Of a stretch of 64,000 bases of DNA, positions 14,575-23,076 are shown one piece after another. The notes beneath the pieces were generated by a model that saw only the letters and a program-made list of their open reading frames with translations, searched no databases and was not told the origin of the DNA. Source of the DNA: Nonomuraea muscovyensis (GTDB lineage Bacteria > Actinomycetota > Actinomycetes > Streptosporangiales > Streptosporangiaceae); contig NZ_JACHJB010000002.1 in assembly GCF_014207745.1 (NCBI RefSeq), forward strand, positions 2,976,001-3,040,000, given 5' to 3'. The translations under genes were made by a program, and so were the position numbers. Position 1 is the first letter of the stretch, and each line of letters starts with the position of its first letter.

Positions 14575-15834
14575 ATGTCGACTCAGATCGCTCGCCCCGC
14601 CACAGTGCTCCGTGCCGCGCCGTTCCTCGGCTTCGCCGGATTCGGCACTTTCTGGGGTGTGTGGGGTGCCAGCCTCCCCCTGCTGCGAACCCAAGCCGAG
14701 GTGAGCGATGCAGAGTTCGGCATCGCACTGCTCTTCGTGGCCGCCGGGGCTCTGCCCGCCATGCTGCTGACCGGGCGGCTCATCGACGCGCTCGGGCTCC
14801 GTGTCGCCGGCGTGCTGCTCGCACTGCTGGGCGTCATGGGCCTCGTGGTTTCCGTCACGTCGGCGACCTATGCCGCATTATGCGCCGGCATCCTCCTGGC
14901 AGGAGCCAGTTCGGGAGCGTCTGATGTGGCGATCAACACGCTGGCGGCGACGGTTGAAAAGCGGACCGGACGCCCCATCGTGGCCCGCTCACACGCGGCG
15001 TTCTCCGCCACGGTCGCCGTCTCCAGCCTGGGCGCCGGTGCGCTTACCGGACTGGCCGACAGCCTGCTGGCGAACTTCGCCGCCGCCGCCGTAGTCACCG
15101 TGGCCCTCGGTCTGGCCGTTATCGCCGCGACGCGCTCAGTCCCCGCTCAGGACGCTGTCGTACCCAAGAGCCAGGACGCGCCGACGCACGCCGGTCGCGC
15201 GTTGCGGTGGATCGCCCTGCTCATGATCGGTGCGGTCGGCGCATTGGCGTTCGCATCGGAGAATGCCTACCAGTCCTGGTGTGCTGTCCTGCTGACCGAC
15301 GAGTTCGCAGCCTCGTCCCCGCTGGCCGCCGTCGCGCCGGCGGCGTTCGCCACGACGGCCGCGCTGGCCCGTTTCGCCGCCGCCACGATCACATTCCGAC
15401 GCCCGATCGTCACGTTGGCCAGCGGAAGCGTGATCGCCACGACCGGAGGCGTCCTAACGGCGTTCGCGCCCACGCTGCCGCTCGCACTGGTGGGCATCGT
15501 CACTGCCGCAGCAGGCACCTCGATACTCTTTCCCACCTTGCTGTCCTACGGGCTTCGACCGATCCCCGACGAGTCACGCGGACGAGCCACGTCCGCCATC
15601 TCCACAGTCGCCTATGTCGGTTACCTCGCCGGCCCCGCATTCTTCGGCCTGCTCGCTGACGCCACCGGAGTGCAGCAGGCGTTTCTGGGCATCGCCGCAC
15701 TGACCGCCGTGCTTCTGGCGACGATCCCGGTACTGTCGGCGCTCAAGCGAGCAGCGGACGTCCGCTCTCCCGACGAGACGCCGTACTCGATTCGCACGCG
15801 ACCAGCCCGAACGCACAGGACCCCGGAGCCTTAA
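14575..15834 (+). CDS. MFS transporter
   Basis: The 419-residue protein has about twelve membrane helices and an N-terminal half with LGFAGFGTFWGVWGASLPLL, then the loop LTGRLIDALGLRVAGVLLAL (motif A region). It resembles MFS members of the FucP/YbjJ-like group (GASDVAINTLAATVEKRTGR, then SHAAFS). The Asn/Glu-rich seventh helix (ASENAYQSW) fits sugar or small-molecule transport. The stop TAA at 15832-15834 lies in the left end of the adjoining IS5-like element, so the native C-terminus may have been replaced. It is regulated by the divergent LacI gene. Confidence 0.9.
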   Translation: MSTQIARPATVLRAAPFLGFAGFGTFWGVWGASLPLLRTQAEVSDAEFGIALLFVAAGALPAMLLTGRLIDALGLRVAGVLLALLGVMGLVVSVTSATYAALCAGILLAGASSGASDVAINTLAATVEKRTGRPIVARSHAAFSATVAVSSLGAGALTGLADSLLANFAAAAVVTVALGLAVIAATRSVPAQDAVVPKSQDAPTHAGRALRWIALLMIGAVGALAFASENAYQSWCAVLLTDEFAASSPLAAVAPAAFATTAALARFAAATITFRRPIVTLASGSVIATTGGVLTAFAPTLPLALVGIVTAAAGTSILFPTLLSYGLRPIPDESRGRATSAISTVAYVGYLAGPAFFGLLADATGVQQAFLGIAALTAVLLATIPVLSALKRAADVRSPDETPYSIRTRPARTHRTPEP

Positions 15835-16585
15835 GAGGCTTCAAACAAATGATCAGCGGACGAGGCGGCGTCAGCAGACGATGGCAGCGGCCAGAGTCAT
15901 GAAGGCTTCGTGGATGTCATCGCGGACCTCCCAACGGATGCGCAGACGGCGGAACCAGTGCAGCAGCGCGATGGTCCGCTCGACCACGTAGCGATGCACG
16001 CCCAGGCCGCTACCGTGCGGGGTGCCTCGGCGAGCGATGATCGGCTTGATGCCGGCACTCCACACCAGGCGCCGGTACTTGTCGTGGTCGTAGCCGCGGT
16101 CGGCGAGCAGGCAGTCGGGCCGCTTGCGGGGCCGCCCGACCCGTCCGCGGACCGATGGGATCTTCTTGAGCGCGCGTACGTGCGAGCTGTCGATCACCGC
16201 CCTCGACCAGTCCAGCTGCCCCGCGGCGTGCAACTCCGACAGCAAGGTCTGATGCAGCCGCTCCCAAACCCGGCTTCATGCCAGTCCCGCAAGCGGCGCC
16301 AACAGGTCATTCCCGACCCGAACCCCAGCTCTTGAGGCAGGAACTACCACGGGATCCCGGTGTAGAGCACGAACAAGATCCCGCACAACACCTTGCGATC
16401 GTCCAGGCGCTTACGACCCGGATGACGCGCGCGCCGCTCCACCTTCGGCAGCAGCGGCTCGACCCGCTCCCACAGGCTGTCACGCACCATCCACGGCGGC
16501 TGCTCACCTTTCCTCACAAACCGTGATCCAACTGGCCCACCGGCTCCCAAGAGACCATAGTGATCATTTTGCTAGCACTTCTAAG
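15831..16585 (-). mobile_element. IS5-like element, degenerate
   Basis: Ends at 15831-15854 and 16562-16585 are imperfect inverted repeats sharing an inner AATGATC and scattered matches. Between them the minus strand encodes a broken IS5-family transposase. The right end resembles the IS5-like end at 13151-13174, so two related elements in opposite orientation bracket the LacI-MFS pair. Confidence 0.75.
15871..16550 (-). pseudogene. IS5-family transposase, broken
   Basis: The N-terminal part reads PPWMVRDSLWERVEPLLPKV and GRKRLDDRKVLCGILFVLYT, then GIPW and a TAG where relatives have GIPWEFLPQELGFGSG; the downstream QELGFGSGMTCWRRLRDWHE continues in the same frame. A frameshift follows into LLSELHAAGQLDWSRAVIDS, then SHVRALKK. 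About 50 residues, including the second acidic catalytic region, are deleted before IPSVRGRVGRPRKRPDCLLA. The C-terminus, YVVERTIALLHWFRRLRIRW, is intact. Three lesions make it inactive. Confidence 0.9.
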
Positions 16586-16652
16586 TCGGTCGAAGTTCGA
16601 TGACACAAGCTCGAAGGGTCGCTGTCACCGGACGATCACCTCAGAACGCAAG

Positions 16653-16680
16653 CGAAGCCCCCGATCGCTCGGGGGCTTCG
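16653..16680 (-). terminator. Hairpin after the SRPBCC gene
   Basis: A perfect 12-bp stem (16653-16664 with 16669-16680) has a TCGC loop. It lies 43 bases past the stop of the minus-strand gene ending at 16723 and probably ends its transcript. Confidence 0.65.
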
Positions 16681-16722
16681 TGCGCCCTGGGTGAGGTACC
16701 TCTTAGCGGAGGCGTCACCAGG

Positions 16723-17367
16723 TCAGAGGACGGGACGCGGGCCCTGGGGCGGCTCGTCGCGGGTCGGGATCGGGCCGGGCGGGGGCAGCGTGGAGCCGCT
16801 GCCGGGGGTGCCGCCGGGAGTGAGGTCGGGGCCGCCGACCGTCCCGGGAGGCACGTTCCCGCCGGTGCCGGGCGGCACGGCGCCGCCGGCGTCGTAGCCG
16901 GAGCCGTGCTGGTGCGGGCCGGGCACGTCGCCGCGCCACGCGCCGGTCTCGCCGCCGCGCGACTCGATGAACGCCTTGAACCGCTCCATGTCGCCGCGGA
17001 CGCGCAGGCGGACGAGTTGCAGCCAGTCACCGGCCGTCTCGACGAAGCCCTCGGGGTCGTACTCCATCTGGAGCGTGACCTTGGTGGTGTCGTCGTTGAG
17101 GCGGTGGAACGTCACCACCCCGGCCTGGCGCGGCTTGTCGATCGAGTGCCAGGCGATGCGCTCGTCCGGGTGCTGCTCGGTGATCTCCGCATCGAACTCG
17201 CGCTTCACCCCGGCGATCTCGGTGATCCAGTGGGTGCGCGTGTCGGATAGCTGCTTGACCGACTCGACGCCTTCCATGAACTCGGGGAAGCTCTCGAACT
17301 GGGTCCACTGGTTGTAGGCGACCCTGATCGGAACGTTGACGTCTACGGAATGCTCGATCGTACTCAT
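16723..17367 (-). CDS. SRPBCC/COQ10-type START-domain protein with disordered tail
   Basis: Residues 1-145 form a polyketide cyclase/dehydrase-like START domain: MSTIEHSVDVNVPIRVAYNQ, then WTQFESFPEFMEGVESVKQL, and FHRLNDDTTKVTLQMEYDPE. Residues about 150-214 are a Gly/Pro/Thr-rich tail (GGAVPPGTGGNVPPGTVGGP) with no predicted structure. Similar proteins are common, multi-copy and uncharacterised in actinobacteria, often with gas-vesicle or stress genes. A lipid or aromatic ligand is likely from the fold. The ATG at 17367 is the only sensible start. Confidence 0.85.
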   Translation of the reverse strand: MSTIEHSVDVNVPIRVAYNQWTQFESFPEFMEGVESVKQLSDTRTHWITEIAGVKREFDAEITEQHPDERIAWHSIDKPRQAGVVTFHRLNDDTTKVTLQMEYDPEGFVETAGDWLQLVRLRVRGDMERFKAFIESRGGETGAWRGDVPGPHQHGSGYDAGGAVPPGTGGNVPPGTVGGPDLTPGGTPGSGSTLPPPGPIPTRDEPPQGPRPVL

Positions 17368-17398
17368 GGAGATGCTGGCTTCCCCGACGGCGCCGGGC

Positions 17399-17779
17399 CT
17401 AACGTCGGCGCAGCAACCAGTAGAGGCCGACCAGCGGCAGCACGAGCGGAATGAACAGGTAGCCCTTGCCGTACACCGACCACACGGTCGCCTCGGGGAA
17501 GGCGGCCGGATCGAGCAGGCTGGCCGTGCCGATGACCAGGACGCCCGCCAGCTCGACGAACAGCGCCGCCAGCGCGAGCCGCCGCGCGCCGCGCACCAGC
17601 GCGACGGTGAGCAGCACGTAGACCAGCGCGGCGAAGGCCGACAGCGAGTAGGCCAGCGGCGCCTCCCCGAACCTGGTGAGGATCTGCACGGTGGCCCGAG
17701 CCCCGGCGGCGAGCGCGAACAGCCCGTAGACGGCGACCAGCGCGCGGCCCGGCCCGGTGCCCGTCGACGGCACGCTCAT
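17399..17779 (-). CDS. Small four-helix membrane protein
   Basis: The 126-residue product has four predicted membrane spans (ALVAVYGLFALAAGARATVQ, LAYSLSAFAALVYVLLTVAL, LALAALFVELAGVLVIGTAS, GYLFIPLVLPLVGLYWLLRR). Such proteins are conserved in Streptosporangiales without known function. Its ATG at 17779 overlaps the TGA of the upstream gene (ATGA), so the two are coupled and may form one complex. Confidence 0.8.
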   Translation of the reverse strand: MSVPSTGTGPGRALVAVYGLFALAAGARATVQILTRFGEAPLAYSLSAFAALVYVLLTVALVRGARRLALAALFVELAGVLVIGTASLLDPAAFPEATVWSVYGKGYLFIPLVLPLVGLYWLLRRR

Positions 17780-18141
17780 GCCACGCCCTGCCAGATCTGC
17801 AGCAGCCGCGCCGTCATCACCGCGATCGCGAACCCGGCCACGACGAGGATCGCCGAACCCCACCGGCTGCGCTCGGCCAGCGCCAGGAACACCCCGGCGG
17901 GCGGGATGACGGCCTGGCCGCCGAGATAGCCGAACAGCGTGCCCTTGGACACGTCCGCGCCCTCGCCTCCGGCGACGGCCGCGATCACGATGCCGGCCTG
18001 GGCCAGCACGGCAACTTCCAGCAGCACGAAGCCGACCAGCAGGACCATGCCCATGGCCCGGTCCCGGATCGCCGTGACGAGGCTCGCCAGCGCGAGCAGC
18101 AGGGACCCGGTGATGACGATCGTGGCGACGGTGGTGTTCAT
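17776..18141 (-). CDS. Small four-helix membrane protein
   Basis: The 121-residue protein starts MNTTVATIVITGSLLLALAS and has four hydrophobic spans. The middle loop GGEGADVSKGTLFGYLGGQA holds the only cluster of charged residues. An in-frame extension to 18258 is Arg/Pro-rich and was rejected. It overlaps the next gene by ATGA. The function is unknown; secondary transport or a membrane scaffold are possible. Confidence 0.8.
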   Translation of the reverse strand: MNTTVATIVITGSLLLALASLVTAIRDRAMGMVLLVGFVLLEVAVLAQAGIVIAAVAGGEGADVSKGTLFGYLGGQAVIPPAGVFLALAERSRWGSAILVVAGFAIAVMTARLLQIWQGVA

Positions 18142-18226
18142 CAGCGCAAAGGTTATCGCCCGCGGGGGCCGCCCCCGGATTCCGCCGACGCCGCCCCGCA
18201 CCCGGGGCGCTCGTAGGATCGAAGGC

Positions 18227-18721
18227 ATGGAGAGGATCCTGGTCAGCGCGTGCCTCATGGGCCGGCGGGTGCGCTACGACGGCGGCGCCAAGACCAGCGC
18301 CGACGCGCGGCTGGCCGAGTGGCGCGACGAGGGCCGCCTGGTGCCGTTCTGCCCCGAGGTGGAGGGCGGGCTGCCGACGCCGCGGCCGGCCGCCGAGATC
18401 GAGGGCGGGGCGGGCGGCGCCGCGGTGCTGGCGGGCGCGGCGCGGGTGCTGGCCGCCGACGGTTCCGACGTGACGGCGGAGTTCCTGTCGGGCGCGCAGG
18501 CGGCGCTCGCGGTCGCACGGTCCTTCGGGGTACGGCTGGCGGTGCTGAAGGAGGGCAGCCCGTCGTGCGGCGCCCTGGCGATCTACGACGGCACGTTCCA
18601 GGGCCGGCGCACGCCCGGCCAGGGGGTCACCGCGGCGCTGCTGGAGGCCAACGGCATCCGCGTCTTCACCGAGGACCACCTCGCCGAGGCCGCCGACCAC
18701 CTGCGTGTCCTGGAGTCGTGA
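18227..18721 (+). CDS. DUF523 protein
   Basis: The 164-residue protein has the complete DUF523 signature: ILVSACLMGRRVRYDGGAKT, then FCPEVEGGLPTPRPAAEIEG, LKEGSPSCG and GQGVTAALLEANGI. Conserved cysteines are at about positions 9, 44 and 111. The family is uncharacterised; cysteine placement suggests metal or sulfur chemistry. A second, longer DUF523-DUF1722 protein is encoded at 29121-30071. An AAGG precedes the ATG closely. It ends 3 bases before the convergent TetR gene. Confidence 0.9.
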   Translation: MERILVSACLMGRRVRYDGGAKTSADARLAEWRDEGRLVPFCPEVEGGLPTPRPAAEIEGGAGGAAVLAGAARVLAADGSDVTAEFLSGAQAALAVARSFGVRLAVLKEGSPSCGALAIYDGTFQGRRTPGQGVTAALLEANGIRVFTEDHLAEAADHLRVLES

Positions 18722-18724
18722 CCG

Positions 18725-19306
18725 TCAGTCGGCCGACGCCGGCAGCACCCGCCTGACCAGCCGGATCGCCTCGTCGATCGTCTCGGTGGCCTCGCGCTCC
18801 GACTCGCAGACGGCCACCTCGCGGCCCGCCTCGCGCATCATGGTCGTCAGGAGCACGACCAGCACGTGGCTGCGCCGGGTGTCGTCCAGGCCGAGGAGCC
18901 GCTTGTTGCCGCCGATCCAGTCCCAGCCGCGCTGCCTGCGCACCGCGTCGAACTCGGCCGGCCCGTCGCTCTCCAGGAACAACCGGGCCAGGTCGCGGTC
19001 CTCCCAGGAGCCTTCGAGGTAGGCGCGGGCCCCGGCGAGGAACCGTTCGCCGGTGCCCCCGACCGCCCTGGCCGCCCGCGAGGTGCGCTCCTCCTGGCCG
19101 CGCATGAACTGCTCCCACAGGGCGAGGAACAGGCCCGGCTTGCCGCCGAAGTGGTGGTAGAGGCTGCCCACGCTGATGCCCGACGCCTGGACGATGTCGG
19201 CCACCGTGGCCTCGCCGTACCCCCTGGCCAGGAACACCTCGCGGGCGGCGCGCAGCAGCGCCTCGCGGGTGCTGGTGGACCGGCCCCAGCGGCGGCTGCC
19301 GCCCAT
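18725..19306 (-). CDS. TetR-family regulator
   Basis: The 193-residue protein has a TetR DNA-binding domain: TREALLRAAREVFLARGYGE, then ATVADIVQASGISVGSLYHH and FGGKPGLFLALW. The ligand domain is helical and acidic. Its ATG (19306-19304) shares one base with the TGA of the upstream gene (TGATG), so the two are co-translated. Targets are unknown. Confidence 0.92.
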   Translation of the reverse strand: MGGSRRWGRSTSTREALLRAAREVFLARGYGEATVADIVQASGISVGSLYHHFGGKPGLFLALWEQFMRGQEERTSRAARAVGGTGERFLAGARAYLEGSWEDRDLARLFLESDGPAEFDAVRRQRGWDWIGGNKRLLGLDDTRRSHVLVVLLTTMMREAGREVAVCESEREATETIDEAIRLVRRVLPASAD

Positions 19307-19821
19307 CAGTACTCCCAGGTGTCGGTACGCCGCTCGTGGCCGATGCACCAGACACCCGTGCCGTGCTCCCCCCTGGCCAGATCCACCCTGATCCAGCCGG
19401 TGGCGCGGGTGACCTTCGCGGTGTAACCGGTGGCGGGGGTGGCGGACACCAGGCGGCAGTCCGCGGCGCCGAGCCTGAACGCCACCTCGCCGCCCCTCAC
19501 CGTCACCACCTTGAGCTCCCCGCCGCCGGCGGCCGGGGTCTTCGCGGGCAGGGACGACCGGCGAGGCCGCTGCGCGGCGGGCCCTGACGTGGAGGGTGCT
19601 GACGTGGAAGGGCCGGCCGTCCTCCGTTCGGGCGTGCGCGTGACGGCCCGGGGCGGGGTGGGGGTGGCGCCGTCCGCGACCGCCTCCGGCGCGAACGGCA
19701 GCAGCCGCACGTCACCGGCGAACCCGCCGCCCAGCACCCCCCGTACGCCGAACCACGACACCGACACGGCGACCGCGGTGGCTCCGCACCAGATCGCCGC
19801 GTATCGAAGGGCCCGCCGCAT
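19306..19821 (-). CDS. Membrane-anchored or secreted hypothetical protein
   Basis: About 171 residues begin MRRALRYAAIWCGATAVAVS and VSWFGVRGVL, an N-terminal membrane anchor or signal segment. A Pro/Thr/Ser-rich linker (residues 55-95) follows, then a small beta-rich domain with two cysteines: LKVVTVRGGEVAFRLGAADC, and later HGTGVWCIGHERRTDTWEY. An alternative ATG at 19830 adds three residues. It is divergent from the response regulator gene, so it may be an output or accessory of that two-component system. Confidence 0.75.
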   Translation of the reverse strand: MRRALRYAAIWCGATAVAVSVSWFGVRGVLGGGFAGDVRLLPFAPEAVADGATPTPPRAVTRTPERRTAGPSTSAPSTSGPAAQRPRRSSLPAKTPAAGGGELKVVTVRGGEVAFRLGAADCRLVSATPATGYTAKVTRATGWIRVDLARGEHGTGVWCIGHERRTDTWEY

Positions 19822-19848
19822 GAGAGGCATTATGTACGGTTGGTGCGC

Positions 19849-20526
19849 ATGGCGACGGTGCTCGTAGTCGAAGACGACGAATTGGTCAGGTCTGCCATCA
19901 TCCATGAGCTCGCCAGGCGGCGGCACGCGGTCCGCAGCGCGGGCTGCGCTCTGGACGCGCTGCGGGAGATCTCCCAGCGGGCGCCCGACGCGGTCGTCCT
20001 CGATCTCGGCCTGCCCGACCTGGACGGCGCGGAGGCCCTGCGGATGGTCCGCGGCGTCTCCGACGTGCCGGTCATCGTGGCCACGGCCCGTGACGACGAG
20101 GCGGAGATCGTCAGGCTGCTGGAGGCGGGCGCCGACGACTACCTGGTCAAGCCGTTCTCCGGGGACCACCTGGGCGCCCGGCTGGACGCGGTGCTGCGCA
20201 GGGCCAGGCCGGCCGCCCCGCCGGAGGCGGTCAGGGTGGGCGGGCTGGTCGTGGACGTCAACCGGCGCGAGGCCGTCCTCGACGGCGGACCGATCTCGCT
20301 CACCAGGCGGGAGTTCGACCTGCTCGCCTACCTGGCCGTCCGGGCCGACCGGGTGGTCGGCCGGCAGGAGCTGCTGACCGAGGTGTGGCGGCAGGCGTAC
20401 GGCGACGACCAGACGATCGACGTGCACCTGTCGTGGCTGCGCCGCAAGCTGGGAGAGAGCGCCGCGCGGCCCCGCTACCTGCACACGGTGCGCGGCGTCG
20501 GCGTGATGCTCTCCGCTCCCCGGTAG
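19849..20526 (+). CDS. OmpR-family response regulator
   Basis: The 225-residue protein has a receiver domain with the acidic pair VEDDE (about 7-11), phospho-acceptor Asp in VVLDLGLPD (about 53), a Thr/Ala switch (VATARDD) and Lys in YLVKPFSG. A winged-helix effector follows: LTRREFDLLAYLAVRADRVV, then TIDVHLSWLRRKLGES and VRGVGVML. The ATG at 19849 is favoured over a TTG nine bases upstream. The sensor kinase gene starts 22 bases downstream, forming an operon. Confidence 0.93.
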   Translation: MATVLVVEDDELVRSAIIHELARRRHAVRSAGCALDALREISQRAPDAVVLDLGLPDLDGAEALRMVRGVSDVPVIVATARDDEAEIVRLLEAGADDYLVKPFSGDHLGARLDAVLRRARPAAPPEAVRVGGLVVDVNRREAVLDGGPISLTRREFDLLAYLAVRADRVVGRQELLTEVWRQAYGDDQTIDVHLSWLRRKLGESAARPRYLHTVRGVGVMLSAPR

Positions 20527-20547
20527 CGGCCGGATGCGGCGGGCCTC

Positions 20548-21858
20548 ATGAGGCGGACACTGGCCGTGCTGATGGTCGCGGTCACCTCGATGGTGGCGCT
20601 GGCGTTCCTCGTGCCGCTCGCGCTGGTCGTCAAGGAGACCGCGCGGTCGCGAGCGCTGTCGGACGCCGAGCGCCAGGCGTCGGCGCTGGTGCCGGTGCTC
20701 GCGCTGACGACCGAGGCGGACGAACTGGGCCTGGCGATGGCCCGCACCGAGGCGGGCCGGCACGGCCGGCTGGCGATCCATGTCAAGGACGGCCCGACCA
20801 CGGGCGTCTCGCGGGCGCCGCGCGGTGAGGTGGCCAGGGCGGTGGCGCGGACGAGCGCGAGCCGGGTCGAGCTGCCCGGCGGGTACGCGCTGCTGCGGCC
20901 GGTCGCGCTGGACGAGGACCGGGGCGCGGTCATCGAGGTGTTCGTGCCCGCCGGTGAGCTGACGCGGGGCGTCACCGCCTCGTGGGCGGTGCTGAGCGGG
21001 GTGGCGGTGGTGCTGGTGCTCGGCTCGGTGCTGGTCGGGGACCGCCTCGGCGCGCGGGTGGTCCGCGCTGCGCGCCGGCTCGGCTCCGCGGCCACCGCGC
21101 TGGGCGAGGGGGATCTCGGCGAACGCATCCACCCGGACGGGCCGGCCGAGCTGGTCGCGGCGGCGACGGCGTTCAACGCGATGGCCGCCCGGGTGACCAG
21201 GCTGCTCGCGGCCGAACGCGAGCTGGCGGCCGACCTGTCGCACCGGCTCCGCACGCCGCTCACCGCGCTGCGGCTCAGCCTCGACCAGCTCGGCCCGCCG
21301 GCCGAGCCGAGCAGGCGGGCGCTCGCCCGGCTGGAGGAGGAGGTCGACACGATCATCACGGCGGCCCGGCGGCCCGCCCGGGCGCCCCGGTCGTGCGACG
21401 CCGCCGAGGTGCTGCGTGACCGGCTGACGTTCTGGTCGGCGCTGGCCGAGGACCAGAGCCGACCGTGGCGGCTCACCGGCGCGACGCTGCCCGTGTCCGT
21501 GCCGGTACCGGCGGGCGAGCTGACCGCCGCCGTGGACGCGCTGCTCGGCAACGTCTTCCGGCACACCGCCGAGGGCACGGCGTTCGGCGTCACCCTGCAC
21601 GAGGGCGAGGACGCGGTGGGCATCCTCGTGGCCGACGCCGGGCCCGGCATCCGCGACCCGGACGCCGCGCTGGAGCGAGGGGCGAGCGGCGCCGGATCCA
21701 CCGGGCTGGGGCTGGACATCGCGCGCAGGCTGGCCGAGTCGACCGGCGGCTCGCTGCGGCTGGACCGCTCGTCGCTGGGCGGGGCACAGGTGCAGCTCTG
21801 GCTCCGTCGTACCCCGCTGGACCGCCCCCGCGGGGGCCGCTCCGGACGCCGGGGCTGA
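20548..21858 (+). CDS. Sensor histidine kinase
   Basis: The 436-residue kinase has two membrane spans (about 7-28 and 146-168) flanking a short extracytoplasmic domain, then HAMP (RRLGSAATALGEGDLGERIH). The H-box ADLSHRLRTPLTALRLSLDQ gives the phospho-His at about 233. The N-box is LLGNVFRHT, and the G1/G2 boxes ADAGPGI and GLGLDIARRL follow. It pairs with the upstream response regulator. The sensed signal is unknown; the extracytoplasmic domain is only about 115 residues. Confidence 0.93.
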   Translation: MRRTLAVLMVAVTSMVALAFLVPLALVVKETARSRALSDAERQASALVPVLALTTEADELGLAMARTEAGRHGRLAIHVKDGPTTGVSRAPRGEVARAVARTSASRVELPGGYALLRPVALDEDRGAVIEVFVPAGELTRGVTASWAVLSGVAVVLVLGSVLVGDRLGARVVRAARRLGSAATALGEGDLGERIHPDGPAELVAAATAFNAMAARVTRLLAAERELAADLSHRLRTPLTALRLSLDQLGPPAEPSRRALARLEEEVDTIITAARRPARAPRSCDAAEVLRDRLTFWSALAEDQSRPWRLTGATLPVSVPVPAGELTAAVDALLGNVFRHTAEGTAFGVTLHEGEDAVGILVADAGPGIRDPDAALERGASGAGSTGLGLDIARRLAESTGGSLRLDRSSLGGAQVQLWLRRTPLDRPRGGRSGRRG

Positions 21859-21933
21859 AGAGGCACTCAAGCCGACCTTAAAGGCGGATTAAGCGCCATA
21901 TTTCGCCGATTTTCGTGGTCCAAGGTGATCCAC

Positions 21934-22923
21934 ATGCAGATCACCCGCAAGGCGCTCGTCGCCACCGCCCTGGTCGCCCCCGCACTGCTCACCCTGACTG
22001 TGGCACCCGCCCCCGCCGTCGCCCACGGCACCATGAACAACCCGCCCAGCCGGACCATGGTCTGTTACACCGAGGGCCCGGAGAGCCCGGACTCGGCCGC
22101 CTGCAGGAAGGCCGTGGAGCTCGGCGGCACCCAGCCGCTCTACGACTGGAACGAGGTCAACCTCGCCGCCGCCGCGGGCCGGCACCGGGAGCTGATCCCG
22201 GACGGCAGGCTGTGCAGCGCGGGCCGCGACAAGTACCGCGGCTTCGACCAGGCACGGGCCGACTGGCCGAGCACCTCGCTGACGAGCGGCGCCGCCCACA
22301 CCTTCACCTACCGGGCCACCGCCCCGCACAAGGGCGCCTTCGAGCTCTACGTCACCAAGGACGGCTACGACCCCACCAAGCCGCTGAAGTGGTCGGACCT
22401 GGAGTCCAGGCCCTTCCTCACGCAGCGGGACCCGGCCCTGTCCAACGGCGCGTACACCCTGAGCGGCCGGCTGCCGGTCAAGAGCGGCCGGCACCTCGTC
22501 TACGCCATCTGGCAGCGCAGCGACAGCCCCGAGGCGTTCTACTCCTGCTCCGACGTCACCTTCGGCGGCGGCAACCCCAACCCCGCACCCACTCCGACGG
22601 GCACCCCCACCGCCACCCCCAAGCCCACGCCGACGCCCACCGACCAGCCCGGCGGCGGGACCCCGGTGGCGCGGATGAACGCCGGCATCGGGCTCGGCAC
22701 GGGCACAGCCGGACCGGGCTCCCAGGTGAAGGTCACGGCCGTCTGCGGCTCGGGCGTGCGCGCCGTCACCTCCGGCGCCTTCACCCCGCGCCGCACCTCC
22801 CCGCCGGCGACGACGCGCTCCTGGACCACCACGCTCAAGGCCGCCGGAACGGGCACCTTCCCGGTCACGGCGACCTGCGCGGACGGCTCCCTGGCACGCA
22901 CCACCCTGAAGGTCACCGGCTGA
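21934..22923 (+). CDS. AA10 lytic polysaccharide monooxygenase
   Basis: The 329-residue secreted copper enzyme has a 30-residue signal peptide ending PAVA, which exposes His31 (HGTMNNPPSRTMVCY) as the N-terminal copper ligand. The second histidine is probably His132 in TAPHKG. The AA10 C-terminus IWQRSDSPEAFYSCSDV is present. A Pro/Thr linker (PAPTPTGTPTATPKPTPTPT) joins a roughly 75-residue C-terminal beta domain (VKVTAVCGSGVRAVTSGAFT) with two Cys, not a recognised chitin-binding module. The GTG at 21925 is an alternative start. The likely substrate is chitin or cellulose. The two-component system lies just upstream. Confidence 0.93.
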   Translation: MQITRKALVATALVAPALLTLTVAPAPAVAHGTMNNPPSRTMVCYTEGPESPDSAACRKAVELGGTQPLYDWNEVNLAAAAGRHRELIPDGRLCSAGRDKYRGFDQARADWPSTSLTSGAAHTFTYRATAPHKGAFELYVTKDGYDPTKPLKWSDLESRPFLTQRDPALSNGAYTLSGRLPVKSGRHLVYAIWQRSDSPEAFYSCSDVTFGGGNPNPAPTPTGTPTATPKPTPTPTDQPGGGTPVARMNAGIGLGTGTAGPGSQVKVTAVCGSGVRAVTSGAFTPRRTSPPATTRSWTTTLKAAGTGTFPVTATCADGSLARTTLKVTG

Positions 22924-23027
22924 CCTCCCCCAGACCGTCTCCCGGGCCGACCCCCCACCCGCGTCCCCGGGGAATCCCACCGCCCCGGCGCGGGACGCGG
23001 ATCAGCACGCGTCCGGGAGACGGGCGC

Positions 23028-23056
23028 GGCCCCTGTGCCGGTGCGGCACAGGGGCC
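23028..23056. terminator. Bidirectional terminator hairpin
   Basis: A perfect 13-bp stem (23028-23040 with 23044-23056) with a 3-base loop lies between the convergent LPMO and YpfJ-like genes. Confidence 0.7.
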
Positions 23057-23076
23057 GGTTCACCGGCACAGGGAGG

